Shown: positions 1-8,727 of the stretch, one piece after another
Numbering within the stretch: position 1 is the stretch's first letter
How the letters are laid out: each line of letters starts with the position of its first letter
From: Flavobacterium litorale
Lineage (GTDB): Bacteria; Bacteroidota; Bacteroidia; Flavobacteriales; Flavobacteriaceae
DNA length: 64,000 nucleotides
Direction of reading: 5' to 3'
Assembly: GCF_019613795.1 (NCBI RefSeq)
Contig: NZ_CP080429.1
Coordinates: 649,501-713,500 of the forward strand
Made by a program: the position numbers and the translations under genes
The notes under the pieces: generated by a model
The model's database searches: none
Told to the model about the DNA's origin: nothing
The model's input: only the letters and a program-made list of their open reading frames with translations

Positions 1-268
1 ACAAATACTAAGCATTGCTTTTGTGTTTTACGGGGTGGGTATGGTACTTATTAATGCCTTTAATGGTGCGGGCGATACTAAAACGCCTACCCGTATTAAC
101 TTTTTTGGGTTTTGGTTGTTCCAAATTCCGTTGGCGTACATTTTAGCAAAAGTGGTTGATTTAGGACCTACTGGGGTATTTATTGCCATACCTGTTTCGG
201 AGATGTGCATAAGTATGGCAGGCGTTATCTTATTTAAACGAGGGAAATGGAAAAAGGTTAAAGTATAA
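1..268 (+). CDS. MATE family efflux transporter, C-terminal end (partial)
   Basis: The reading frame is open from base 2, so the gene begins before the window. The visible 89 residues hold the end of a multidrug and toxin extrusion antiporter, an inner-membrane exporter driven by Na+ or H+. The segment NAFNGAGDTKTPT followed by two hydrophobic helices and a basic tail (KRGKWKKVKV) is typical of the last helices of NorM/DinF-like proteins, where the motif GxGDTKTP recurs. A strong terminator follows the stop codon. The substrate cannot be told from this fragment. Confidence 0.85.
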   Translation, partial: QILSIAFVFYGVGMVLINAFNGAGDTKTPTRINFFGFWLFQIPLAYILAKVVDLGPTGVFIAIPVSEMCISMAGVILFKRGKWKKVKV

Positions 269-275
269 CAACAAA

Positions 276-306
276 AAAACGGCTCGATATTCAATCGAGC
301 CGTTTT
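276..306 (+). terminator. Rho-independent terminator of the MATE gene
   Basis: A perfect stem ACGGCTCGAT/ATCGAGCCGT (279-288 with 294-303) has loop ATTCA and flanking AAAA/TTTT. It lies 8 bases after the stop codon and could work in both directions, also ending the minus-strand genes at 319-1414. Confidence 0.85.
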
Positions 307-318
307 ATTATTACTACT

Positions 319-477
319 TTAATTATTCTTCTTAATCTTCTTGTAATACAGCCTGTAGGCTACATATACAGCTCCACTTAAATATATGAGAGTTAATATT
401 GATTTGAAAACAATATCTTGAGAGTTTAGAAATCCCATAAAAAAGAAAATTGTTGCAACGAGTAATCTATAATACAT
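319..477 (-). CDS. small two-helix membrane protein, 52 aa
   Basis: An ATG-started ORF of 52 residues lies directly downstream of the 63-aa membrane protein on the same strand. It has two hydrophobic stretches (about residues 5-17 and 27-42) and a lysine-rich end (YYKKIKKNN), so it is probably a two-pass inner-membrane protein with both ends inside. I do not recognise a family. With the neighbours at 500-691 and 698-1414 it forms a likely three-gene operon. Small two-pass proteins beside an unusual secreted lipoprotein could be immunity-type proteins, but that is inference from context only. Confidence 0.55.
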   Translation of the reverse strand: MYYRLLVATIFFFMGFLNSQDIVFKSILTLIYLSGAVYVAYRLYYKKIKKNN

Positions 478-499
478 GTTTTATTAGTTAAAAACATTA

Positions 500-691
500 C
501 TATTTAGTTATTCGTTTTTTATCTTTTAACGAATCTATGCCGTAATAAATTAAAATAATAGCTACACAATAATTCATCACTTCATTAATAATTGAAGGGA
601 GCCTATCAAAAATAGCGTTATAAATGTAATATGCCATTTTAAGCACTACTATAATAAGGGTAGCTATAATAATTACTTTTCTCATATTCAT
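500..691 (-). CDS. small two-helix membrane protein, up to 63 aa
   Basis: Two hydrophobic segments (about residues 6-24 and 41-53) are joined by a polar loop, with a charged tail (DSLKDKKRITK). The start could be the first ATG or the third codon (MRKVIII), which leaves 61 residues. It begins 6 bases after the lipoprotein gene at 698-1414, which argues for co-transcription. A size-matched protein (63 aa, two helices) follows another unusual lipoprotein at 60497-60688, so the pairing occurs twice in this window. No family recognised. Confidence 0.65.
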   Translation of the reverse strand: MNMRKVIIIATLIIVVLKMAYYIYNAIFDRLPSIINEVMNYCVAIILIYYGIDSLKDKKRITK

Positions 692-697
692 ATCTAG

Positions 698-1414
698 TTA
701 ATCTGCATCAGCATCTGATAGACAAATGCCAAAATCTATAATCATAATGGCTGCACCGATTGGTCCTGCAAATTTACTTAAAGTTTTTGTAAGTGCCTTA
801 GTGATAATTTTTACACCATTCTTTTTTAATTGCTTCATTCCAATTGTAGAAGCGATTCCTAAACCGACAGCTTCAACTACACAGTACCAAATTTCGCTAG
901 GAGTTATAACTGCTGGATAATCATGATTATCTATAGTAATTTGTCCTCCACCTATAACTTCGCCCATTTCAGTAAATATCAAGCTACTTGCTTGTTCTTC
1001 AGACATTGTATCAAACTCTGGATACGATGTGTAGACATTGTAAACAAGATTATTAGCTTGTGTTTGATAATCTAATATTACATCGAAATCAAGACCATAA
1101 GCTGTATAAACATTTTCCACTTGTTGTATACTCATGTTTTCATCATTCATACTTCTTTTAAAATCTTCTGCTTTATTACCTAGTTTAGATTGCTGATAAT
1201 AAGAGTAAGCAACGAAGTTGTTTAAATATTCTTCTGTGAATTTAACGAAGTCTGCATTTTTAGATAAATCAAAATTAGACTGAGTATTTGATTTCAGGCT
1301 AATCTCATTTGTTTGCTGATTTGTTGTGTCAATATCGTCATTATTACTTTCACATGAAGATAATAAAACAACGCTTAACAACATGATTGGAACATTTTTA
1401 ATAATTTTTTTCAT
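698..1414 (-). CDS. lipoprotein with glycine-rich hydrophobic C-terminus
   Basis: The 238-residue product has a lipoprotein signal peptide with lipobox LLSSC (Cys near residue 21), then an Asn/Asp-rich linker. Residues about 48-150 are polar and mostly helical. The last 60 residues are different: a cysteine (WYC), then glycine-spaced hydrophobic and amphipathic stretches (VEAVGLGIASTIGMKQLKK, KFAGPIGAAIMIIDFGICL), which could insert into a membrane. That end looks like a membrane-active peptide carried on a lipoprotein, but I cannot assign a family. A minus-strand promoter is plausible at TAAATTTG near 1455. Two small membrane proteins follow in the same operon. Confidence 0.7.
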   Translation of the reverse strand: MKKIIKNVPIMLLSVVLLSSCESNNDDIDTTNQQTNEISLKSNTQSNFDLSKNADFVKFTEEYLNNFVAYSYYQQSKLGNKAEDFKRSMNDENMSIQQVENVYTAYGLDFDVILDYQTQANNLVYNVYTSYPEFDTMSEEQASSLIFTEMGEVIGGGQITIDNHDYPAVITPSEIWYCVVEAVGLGIASTIGMKQLKKNGVKIITKALTKTLSKFAGPIGAAIMIIDFGICLSDADAD

Positions 1415-1695
1415 TGTATGGTATTTGAGTTAAACAATTAATAATCGCAAATTTAATTTACACCTAAAAATAAAAACATCCTCATTAATGGGTATTTTAT
1501 GAATTTAAGAGAGTATTAATAGATGTTTATGACATTACTTTGAAAAAGTAAAAATCAAACAATGTCGATTAATAATTGCTTTTGTCAATATCATAACTTT
1601 AATAAAAAATATTATGACCAATTATGTGTAATTGTCTATTTATTTAAGATTTAAAACCAAAAAAGTTCAATAAAGTTCTTTTGAGTAAAAATAAG
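1415..1695. other. intergenic region with promoter of the lipoprotein gene
   Basis: No gene seen in these 281 AT-rich bases. On the minus strand, TAAATTTG (about 1450-1460) fits the -7 element for the lipoprotein operon. Further upstream lies ATACCCATTAATG, the left half of the palindrome found complete in front of the lipoprotein genes at 48577 and 49924. No convincing terminator for dusB was found. Confidence 0.5.
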
Positions 1696-2682
1696 CTATA
1701 CTTGAACACTAAACTTATCTAACACCTCATCCAATGCTGCAAAAACATCGGCAGGGTCATCTTTAGTAACCATACGTTGGCGGTATTCTTTAAAGTGGGG
1801 TATGCCTTTAAAGTAGTTGGTATAATGCCTACGGGTTTCTACTACACCCAGACGTTCGCCTTTCCAGTCCATTGCCCAAGTAAGGTGGTTGCGGGCTGCC
1901 TCTACCCTATCCTCTATAGTGGGTGCGGGCAAGTGTTCGCCTGTTGCAAAATAGTGTTTTATTTCGTTAAATATCCAAGGGTAACCAATGGCGGCACGCC
2001 CTATCATAATACCATCTAAACCGTATTTGTTTTTGTACTCTAGTGCCTTTTCAGGACTATCAATATCGCCATTTCCAAAAATAGGCATGGTTATGCGTGG
2101 GTTATTTTTTACGCGGGCTATAGGCTCCCAGTCGGCTTCACCCTTGTACATTTGGGCACGGGTACGCCCGTGTATGGTAAGGGCTTTTATGCCTACATCT
2201 TGCAGGCGTTCGGCTACTTCGTCTATGTTTATACTATTATCGTCCCAGCCCAAACGGGTTTTTACGGTAACGGGTAGTGTGGTACTTTCTACTACGGCTT
2301 TGGTTAAGCGCACCATAAGGTCAATATCCTTTAACACGCCTGCACCTGCGCCTTTGCATACTACTTTTTTTACAGGGCAGCCAAAGTTAATATCTACAAT
2401 ATCGGGATTTACGGTTGCTACTATTTTTGCCGATAGTGCCATTGCCTCCTCATCGCCTCCAAATATTTGTATGCCTACGGGGCGCTCGTAATCAAAAATA
2501 TCCAGTTTTTGTTTGCTTTTCATGGCATCGCGAATTAACCCTTCGGACGAAATGAATTCGCTATACATAAGGTCAGCTCCATGCTGTTTGCACAACCGCC
2601 TAAAAGGGGGGTCGCTCACATCCTCCATGGGGGCAAGCAACAACGGAAAATCGGGTAACGCTACGTCTCCTATTCTAATCAT
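1696..2682 (-). CDS. dusB: tRNA dihydrouridine synthase DusB
   Basis: This 328-residue flavoenzyme reduces uridines in tRNA to dihydrouridine using NAD(P)H. The FMN-binding barrel starts at LAPMEDVSDPPFRRL (residues 16-30). The Dus signature with the catalytic cysteine is NFGCPVKKVVCKGAGAGVL (about 99-117). RNA- and FMN-binding segments TVKTRLGW and TIHGRTRAQMYKG, and GNGDI and MIGRAA, follow in family order. The length is normal for DusB. The start MIRIGDVALPDFPLLLAPM fits the family. It stands alone on the minus strand. Confidence 0.93.
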   Translation of the reverse strand: MIRIGDVALPDFPLLLAPMEDVSDPPFRRLCKQHGADLMYSEFISSEGLIRDAMKSKQKLDIFDYERPVGIQIFGGDEEAMALSAKIVATVNPDIVDINFGCPVKKVVCKGAGAGVLKDIDLMVRLTKAVVESTTLPVTVKTRLGWDDNSINIDEVAERLQDVGIKALTIHGRTRAQMYKGEADWEPIARVKNNPRITMPIFGNGDIDSPEKALEYKNKYGLDGIMIGRAAIGYPWIFNEIKHYFATGEHLPAPTIEDRVEAARNHLTWAMDWKGERLGVVETRRHYTNYFKGIPHFKEYRQRMVTKDDPADVFAALDEVLDKFSVQV

Positions 2683-2776
2683 CAGCTACAATTTTTGCAA
2701 AATTACAACATTTTATTATAGTATGTATTTTGCTATACTACTAGGCTAAAGGGACTAGAAATTATTTTATAAAAAA

Positions 2777-2916
2777 GTGCCCTAAAAAGTAATCCGCAAC
2801 AGCGGTAAGTACGTAGATAACAATACCAAGATAGAATTTTTTTCTCTTTCGAGAAATATTATTATTACTGTTCTATTCTTTGTTAGGCACCTACACCCCC
2901 AGTAGGTGCTTTTTTT
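2777..2916 (+). ncRNA. candidate structured small RNA (possibly 6S-like) ending in a terminator
   Basis: A plus-strand terminator here has no plus-strand gene in front of it. Upstream of it the sequence can fold: a closing helix pairs GTGCC(C)TAA (2777-2785, one bulged C) with TTAGGCAC (2883-2890). Inside are a CCGC-AACA-GCGG hairpin near 2794-2805, an imperfect long pairing of CAAGATAGAA with TTCTATTCTTTG, and an apical TTTCTC/GAGAAA hairpin. A long hairpin of about 115 nt closed by a terminal helix is the general form of 6S RNA, and a flavobacterial 6S family is known, but I cannot confirm membership. The closing helix overlaps the terminator stem, so a switch-like leader is the alternative. 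Confidence 0.4.
2887..2916 (+). terminator. orphan Rho-independent terminator
   Basis: The stem GCACCTAC/GTAGGTGC (2887-2894 with 2902-2909) has a C-rich loop and is followed by seven T. The T run is only on the plus-strand side, so transcription must come from the left, where there is no plus-strand gene. Confidence 0.75.
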
Positions 2917-3169
2917 ATGGTTTTGTTGTAGCCTATTTTTAAAGAGAAATTGATTTGAAAAGAGTACTACACGGCGGTTTACGCATTAACTGATAGTAAA
3001 AGTAACTTTATTAGATATATTCCTACAAAAAACAAAAATTCAACAAAACATAAATAATAATATTATTATCTAAATTTTAACTAAAAAAGTAGCGTTTTTT
3101 AATCTTAAGAAAGTAAAATACAGGAAAAACACGAATAAACGCAGGGGTTTTATTTATTTTACATTTTTA

Positions 3170-3199
3170 TTGTGTTTTAAAACCATAACACTACTTTTG
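3170..3199 (+). promoter_or_regulatory. Bacteroidetes-type promoter
   Basis: TTG (3170-3172), a 19-base spacer and TACTTTTG (3192-3199) match the TTG/TAnnTTTG consensus of the Bacteroidetes housekeeping sigma factor. The expected transcription start is near 3206, 27 bases before the ATG at 3233. Confidence 0.7.
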
Positions 3200-3232
3200 T
3201 AGCTATTATATAAATAATATAACTATTTGAAT

Positions 3233-3445
3233 ATGAAGACTCCCCCAACAAAGAAAGTCTTGTTTATGCTACTACTTTTTATAGCTACAGGACTTAGCAC
3301 AGTAAGTGCACAACCTGATTTTGGAGATGACGTTGATGATGAACCCGCAGCAAGCATTTCGGACTATGCAGGACTTACACTTGCATTAGGTGCTGTTGCA
3401 GGCTATTATCTGTTGTCTAAAAAATCTAGGCTGAACAAGGCTTAA
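3233..3445 (+). CDS. small secreted protein with sorting-tail-like C-terminus, 70 aa
   Basis: The ATG at 3233 is preferred over an in-frame TTG at 3227. The product has a cleavable signal peptide (MKTPPTKKVLFMLLLFIATGLSTVSAQ), a short acidic stretch (DFGDDVDDEPAA), one hydrophobic helix (YAGLTLALGAVAGYYLL) and a basic end (SKKSRLNKA). The order of signal peptide, spacer, Pro-containing motif, helix and basic cluster resembles the PID-CTERM class of protein-sorting tails in Flavobacteriia, although the motif here is PAASISD rather than PID. It lies 25 bases before the large T9SS cargo gene and probably shares its promoter. Confidence 0.65.
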   Translation: MKTPPTKKVLFMLLLFIATGLSTVSAQPDFGDDVDDEPAASISDYAGLTLALGAVAGYYLLSKKSRLNKA

Positions 3446-3470
3446 TTTACAAATTTCTAATACCTAGTAT

Positions 3471-6400
3471 ATGAGAAAAATTTACGCATTATTGCTTTTA
3501 TGCCTAGCGTTTAACTATGCAGAAGCACAAGTAACACAAATTTATACGGATTACAACAACTTTTACACCACGAGTTCTAGTAGTATAAACAGTACACAAC
3601 CCAACTTATCGCACAACCTTTTGGCGTTTGTATGGAATGGTACAACCTACTCTACAGGGGTAAATGACACAAAACTAACCAACAACGGTGTAACGTTTGA
3701 AAACACAAAGTTTAGAGCATTACCTATTACTACCGTACCGTTAACCAGCCCAAATGCTGCGTACTTTGTAGGACTTGGTGCATTAACAGACGGTATTGCC
3801 AATGGGGTATCGAACACTGCACTTGATCCTTTGGTTACAACAGGAGAAATTAAAGCAACCTACCTTACTACAGGCGAGAGCGGACTGGATTTAGGTACTT
3901 GCCTTACCAACATACCTACAGGAAGTTCACTAACGTTTAACCTAAGTATTAATGGTATTACATTAGCAAACGTTAACGATGGTGTACCTGATATTTTGGT
4001 AAGCCAGATAGCACAACCAACAAGCTCGGGGGTAGACCAATTGTACTTTGCCGATATTAATGGTAATCTAGTTGGTAATGCTATTAGCATTAACCTATCT
4101 AACAACACCTTATTCCCTACAGTAGGTAACTGGAATGTTGATTTTTATAATAACGATAGTACACAGGATGGTGGTAACTTTATAAATACCAGCCGAACTG
4201 TAAAATTCTTTACGGCAGATATCTCGGAATTTGGTATTACAGCAGCAAATTATGCTAATGCCCGCAGGTTAGTATATGAGCCAGGCGGATCGTCTGACCC
4301 TGCGTTTATTGCATACAACGAGCCCTCTATAGGTGTGGCACAACAACTTGTAGTTAAAACGCAGCCTACAGAGTCTGACTGTGATGGTACTATGCCAAGT
4401 AGTTTTACGGTTCAGTTAGCCGATTCGTTTGGTGACGATGTTGAGCAAGCGGGTTACGATATTACTGCTTTTATGGAAACAGGACCTGGAGAATTATTGG
4501 GTACGGTTACACGCACCACCGATGCCACAGGACTAGCAACATTTGACGATTTGACATTTGAAGTTGGTGGCGACCATACTATTCGATTTGAAAATACAAG
4601 TTTAAAACCTGGTATTACCTCAAACATTGTAGGAGATACCAGTTGTAATGATAATGAGTGGACGGGTAACAGCGGTACGGCATGGAACGATGTTAATAAC
4701 TGGACAGTAGCAGAGATACCTAACTCCAACAACAACGTTACAATACCAGCTGGGCGCCCTAACTACCCTGTATTAACAGCAAGTGCAGGAGCTAAAAACC
4801 TTATAATGGGAGCTAATACCAGTATTGATTTAAATGGTAATTTATTTACTATTAAGGAAGCTATTACTAAAGATGCTACTGCATATATTGATGCTGGAGA
4901 TGAAGGTTCTGAGTTATTCATGTCGGGTAGTAGTGCACAAACTGTTCCTAACGGATTTTTACTTAACGACGAAATAGATAACTTTACCGTAGAAAATGCA
5001 GCAGGTGTTACTACACTTAATGCAATGAAATTAAGCGGTATTTTAGATGTACGATCGGGTAACTTTGAAACAAATGATATTGTTACATTAGTATGCTCGT
5101 TTAGCCCCAATAAAATAGGACAAATAGACAATATTGAGAGTGGTGCTAGTATATCAGGGCTTATTACTACAGAGCAATGTTTCCCAGCACGTCGTGCATT
5201 CCGATTCATTACCTCTACTGTAACAACAACATCAAGCATTCGCGAAAACTGGCAGGAAGATGCAGCATCGTATAACGACGACCCTAACCCAGGTTATGGT
5301 ACGCACATTACAGGATATGGCTCATCAGGTTCTGATCCAGAAGAAACAGATGGTACAAACGGTTTCGACTGGCAGCCATCAGGGGCATCATCAATGTTCA
5401 CATTCAATAACAGCACACAATCATGGGCTCCAGTAAATAACACAACAAGTGTATTAACAGCTGGAACGCCATACCGTGCACTTATACGAGGTTCACGTAG
5501 TGTAGACCTTACGTCTAACGCAGCATCACCTTCAAACACCAAGCTACGTGCTACAGGAACCATTGCAAGTGGTACCGTTGTAATAGGAGGTCTATCCTCT
5601 ACTTCTGGCGATTATAACTTTGTAGCCAATCCGTACCATGCTATTGTAGATATGAATAAGGTAATGAACAATGTATCTACAACCAACCTTACTGGTTTCT
5701 ATTACGTTTGGGATCCAACCTTAGGAGGTACACCCGTAGTAGGCGAAGCAGGTGGTCGTGGCGCATATGTAACAGTTAATGCCTCTACAGGCGAAAAAAG
5801 CAACTCAAGCTCAGCAGTAACACGCTTTGTACAACCTTACCAAGCATTTTTTGTGCAAACAGCTTCGCAAGGAACTGCACCTGCACTTACATTCAGAGAG
5901 TTTTATAAAGATACCGATGCTAGTGCAACAGCCGTTTTCAGAATGACGGGCAACCCATACATAGCATTAGACCTTTACGCTGAAACAGCATTTTCAAATG
6001 AAAATACAGCAGCCGATGGTTTAAGAATCGACTTTAAAGAAGGCGAAAGCAATGATGTTGACTTTAACGATGCTAAGAAATTCGGTAACATCGACGAGAA
6101 TATTTCGCGCCTTAACGGTGAGGACTATGTTGCAATGGAAAATAGAAGTTTACCACAAGTAGACGAAGTATTACCACTTGCAGTATCGCGTTACAGAAAA
6201 TCAGACTATGTAATGGCGTTTGAATTGGGTTACTTTAACGAGCTAGATGTTTACATTAAAGATTACTACCTAAACGAAGAAACGTTACTAGAGCAAGGTA
6301 ATACAACAAACTTTAACTTTAGCGTAGATGCAGAAGTAGAAGCAAGTACCGATAGTGCACGTTTTGCAATCGTATTCAGAGCAGCAGCATTAAATACAGA

Positions 6401-6665
6401 TAACCCAGTACAAGCAGATAGTTTTAGCCTATTCCCTAACCCATTAAGCGGAAGCGAGCTATACATCAACGCATCAGGTGCATACCAAACCGCAGATGTA
6501 GCTATTTACAACACACTAGGGCAACAAGTATTTAACGGTTCGGAATCATTTAGCGGTAGCAACCAAATTATGCTAAACGTTAACAATTTAGAGGCAGGTA
6601 TATACATCCTGAAACTAAAAACCGATACAGGTGCAACCCACACTACACGATTCATAAAAAGATAA
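3471..6665 (+). CDS. T9SS type A sorting domain-containing cell-surface protein
   Basis: The product is a 1064-residue secreted protein. It has a signal peptide (MRKIYALLLLCLAFNYAEAQ), repetitive Ser/Thr/Asn-rich beta-type sequence, a segment around residue 395 (WTGNSGTAWNDVNNWT, then IPNSNNNVTIPAG) typical of the repeats found in flavobacterial surface adhesins, and a C-terminal type IX sorting domain in the last 80 residues (FSLFPNPLSGSELYI, VAIYNTLGQQV, LEAGIYILKL, TTRFIKR). Such proteins cross the outer membrane by the type IX system and lose the sorting domain on the way. No catalytic domain is apparent, so adhesion is a guess. A strong terminator follows. Confidence 0.9.
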   Translation: MRKIYALLLLCLAFNYAEAQVTQIYTDYNNFYTTSSSSINSTQPNLSHNLLAFVWNGTTYSTGVNDTKLTNNGVTFENTKFRALPITTVPLTSPNAAYFVGLGALTDGIANGVSNTALDPLVTTGEIKATYLTTGESGLDLGTCLTNIPTGSSLTFNLSINGITLANVNDGVPDILVSQIAQPTSSGVDQLYFADINGNLVGNAISINLSNNTLFPTVGNWNVDFYNNDSTQDGGNFINTSRTVKFFTADISEFGITAANYANARRLVYEPGGSSDPAFIAYNEPSIGVAQQLVVKTQPTESDCDGTMPSSFTVQLADSFGDDVEQAGYDITAFMETGPGELLGTVTRTTDATGLATFDDLTFEVGGDHTIRFENTSLKPGITSNIVGDTSCNDNEWTGNSGTAWNDVNNWTVAEIPNSNNNVTIPAGRPNYPVLTASAGAKNLIMGANTSIDLNGNLFTIKEAITKDATAYIDAGDEGSELFMSGSSAQTVPNGFLLNDEIDNFTVENAAGVTTLNAMKLSGILDVRSGNFETNDIVTLVCSFSPNKIGQIDNIESGASISGLITTEQCFPARRAFRFITSTVTTTSSIRENWQEDAASYNDDPNPGYGTHITGYGSSGSDPEETDGTNGFDWQPSGASSMFTFNNSTQSWAPVNNTTSVLTAGTPYRALIRGSRSVDLTSNAASPSNTKLRATGTIASGTVVIGGLSSTSGDYNFVANPYHAIVDMNKVMNNVSTTNLTGFYYVWDPTLGGTPVVGEAGGRGAYVTVNASTGEKSNSSSAVTRFVQPYQAFFVQTASQGTAPALTFREFYKDTDASATAVFRMTGNPYIALDLYAETAFSNENTAADGLRIDFKEGESNDVDFNDAKKFGNIDENISRLNGEDYVAMENRSLPQVDEVLPLAVSRYRKSDYVMAFELGYFNELDVYIKDYYLNEETLLEQGNTTNFNFSVDAEVEASTDSARFAIVFRAAALNTDNPVQADSFSLFPNPLSGSELYINASGAYQTADVAIYNTLGQQVFNGSESFSGSNQIMLNVNNLEAGIYILKLKTDTGATHTTRFIKR

Positions 6666-6686
6666 TACACATCTTTTATAAATACC

Positions 6687-6717
6687 AAAACAGCACCCAA
6701 TTGGGTGCTGTTTTTTT
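6687..6717 (+). terminator. Rho-independent terminator
   Basis: The stem CAGCACCC/GGGTGCTG (6691-6698 with 6703-6710) has loop AATT and seven T on the plus strand. It ends the T9SS protein operon. Confidence 0.85.
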
Positions 6718-6839
6718 ATGCCCCAAACCTAAAAACGTTACACCCTATATAACTCAACAACTTTAACTATATTTGCCGATTAATTAGCTACCTTTAGTAG
6801 CACCATATTGGGTATGCCCAAAACAGATAAATAACGAAG

Positions 6840-8636
6840 ATGAAGCACATACGAAATTTTTGCATTATAGCCCATATCGACCATGGCAAGAGTACACTAG
6901 CCGACAGGTTGTTGGATGCTACCCAAACCGTAACCGCACGCGAGCAGCAAAACCAGTTATTAGATAATATGGATTTGGAGCGTGAGCGTGGTATTACCAT
7001 AAAAAGCCACGCTATACAAATGGATTATGTACATAACGGCGAAAAATACACCCTTAACCTTATAGATACCCCCGGGCACGTAGATTTTTCATACGAAGTA
7101 TCACGTTCCATAGCAGCCTGCGAGGGCGCACTACTTATTGTAGATGCCGCCCAAAGCATACAAGCACAAACCATAAGTAACCTGTACTTAGCCCTAGAGA
7201 ACGACCTCGAAATAATACCCGTACTCAACAAAATAGATTTACCAAGTGCCAACCCCGAAGAGGTAAGCGATGATATTGTAGATTTATTAGGATGCAGCCA
7301 CGACGATATTATACCCGCTAGTGGTAAAACAGGATTGGGCGTAGATAAAATACTCGAAGCCATAATAAACCGCGTACCCGCACCAAAAGGCGTAGAGGAC
7401 GAACCGTTACAAGCACTAATTTTCGACTCCGTATACAACCCATTTCGTGGTATAGAGGTTATATTCCGAGTAATAAACGGCTCCATAACCAAAGGGCAGA
7501 AAATTAAGTTTATGGCAACAGGCAAAGAGTACTTTGCCGACGAGATTGGTACGCTAAAACTAAACCAAGTACCCAAACAAGAAGTAAAAACAGGCGATGT
7601 GGGTTACCTCATCTCAGGAATAAAAGAAGCCCGCGAAGTAAAAGTAGGTGATACCATTACTGATGCTAAAGAACCTACGCAAAACATGATTGCAGGTTTC
7701 GAAAACGTAAAACCAATGGTATTTGCAGGGATTTACCCCGTAGATACAGAGGATTACGAGGAGCTACGCGCCAGTATGGAAAAATTACAACTTAACGATG
7801 CATCGTTAGTATTTGCACCCGAAAGTTCGGCAGCACTAGGCTTTGGTTTCCGTTGTGGATTTTTAGGCATGCTGCACATGGAAATTATACAGGAACGTTT
7901 GGAGCGTGAGTTCGACATGACGGTAATTACCACCGTACCCAACGTATCCTACCATGCCTACAGTAAAAAAGAGCCCGATACCGCAATTATAGTAAACAAC
8001 CCGAGTGACCTACCCGAACCCAGTAAAATGGAGCGCGTAGAAGAGCCATTTATAAAAGCAACCATAATAACCAAAAGCGATTTTGTAGGGCAGGTAATGA
8101 GCCTGTGTATAGAAAAGCGGGGTATAATAACCAACCAAACCTACCTAACACCCGAACGTGTAGAGCTAACGTTTGATATGCCTTTAGCAGAAATTGTATT
8201 CGATTTTTATGATCGATTAAAAACCGTTTCCAAAGGCTATGCCTCGTTCGATTATTCCCCTATCGGGATGCGTACCTCCAACCTCGTTAAGGTGGATGTA
8301 CTGCTAAACGGACAGGTAGTCGATGCCCTTTCGGCACTAATCCACGCCGATAATGCCTACCACATTGGTAAAAAAATGTGCGAAAAGCTAAAAGAGCTTA
8401 TTCCACGCCAACAGTTCGATATCCCGATACAAGCAGCCATTGGTGTAAAAGTAATTAGTCGCGAAACCATAAAAGCCCTCCGTAAAGATGTTACCGCAAA
8501 ATGTTACGGTGGTGATATTTCGCGTAAGCGTAAACTATTGGAAAAACAGAAAAAAGGTAAAAAACGTATGCGCCAAGTAGGTAACGTAGAGATACCACAA
8601 GAAGCCTTTATGGCGGTGTTGAAGTTGAATGATTAA
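6840..8636 (+). CDS. lepA: elongation factor 4 (LepA) GTPase
   Basis: This 598-residue translational GTPase acts on stalled or mis-translocated ribosomes. The G1 motif is AHIDHGKST (residues 11-19), the switch region includes [13 protein letters not shown]3 is DTPGHVDF and G4 is NKIDLP. The LepA-specific C-terminal domain is present, including the region [41 protein letters not shown] (quoted as family landmarks [15 protein letters not shown] and GKKRMR). Length is that of the family. TATATTTG at 6768-6775 may be the -7 element, but no clear -33 TTG was seen. Confidence 0.97.
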   Translation: MKHIRNFCIIAHIDHGKSTLADRLLDATQTVTAREQQNQLLDNMDLERERGITIKSHAIQMDYVHNGEKYTLNLIDTPGHVDFSYEVSRSIAACEGALLIVDAAQSIQAQTISNLYLALENDLEIIPVLNKIDLPSANPEEVSDDIVDLLGCSHDDIIPASGKTGLGVDKILEAIINRVPAPKGVEDEPLQALIFDSVYNPFRGIEVIFRVINGSITKGQKIKFMATGKEYFADEIGTLKLNQVPKQEVKTGDVGYLISGIKEAREVKVGDTITDAKEPTQNMIAGFENVKPMVFAGIYPVDTEDYEELRASMEKLQLNDASLVFAPESSAALGFGFRCGFLGMLHMEIIQERLEREFDMTVITTVPNVSYHAYSKKEPDTAIIVNNPSDLPEPSKMERVEEPFIKATIITKSDFVGQVMSLCIEKRGIITNQTYLTPERVELTFDMPLAEIVFDFYDRLKTVSKGYASFDYSPIGMRTSNLVKVDVLLNGQVVDALSALIHADNAYHIGKKMCEKLKELIPRQQFDIPIQAAIGVKVISRETIKALRKDVTAKCYGGDISRKRKLLEKQKKGKKRMRQVGNVEIPQEAFMAVLKLND

Positions 8637-8671
8637 ACTTTAGAAAAAAGATAATAGATTTTAGATAATAG

Positions 8672-8699
8672 AACCCGATACTGATGTGTCGGGTTTTTT
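8672..8699 (+). terminator. Rho-independent terminator of lepA
   Basis: AACCCGATA pairs with TGTCGGGTT, followed by six T, 35 bases after the lepA stop. Confidence 0.75.
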
Positions 8700-8727
8700 G
8701 TTATATTTAATTATAAATTACTAAATA

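Larger units (their letters stand above)
2683..3232. other. gene-free stretch with candidate RNA and promoter
   Basis: These 550 bases between divergent genes hold no credible ORF. They contain the structured RNA candidate and orphan terminator at 2777-2916, an AT-rich stretch with nothing recognisable (2920-3160), and the promoter at 3170-3199 for the small secreted protein. Confidence 0.6.

Noticed and set aside
698..920. Plus-strand frame opposite the lipoprotein gene (726-920)
   Set aside because: It is the complement of the glycine-rich C-terminal coding region; the minus-strand gene has a signal peptide, lipobox and operon context.
2777..2890. tRNA or cobalamin riboswitch
   Set aside because: No cloverleaf or CCA-proximal acceptor stem, no T-loop sequence GTTCRA, and no cobalamin box; no plus-strand gene follows the terminator directly.
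4454..5239. Minus-strand frames inside the T9SS cargo gene
   Set aside because: Long antisense frames are produced by the low stop density of Thr/Asn-rich coding sequence; no start signals or family matches.
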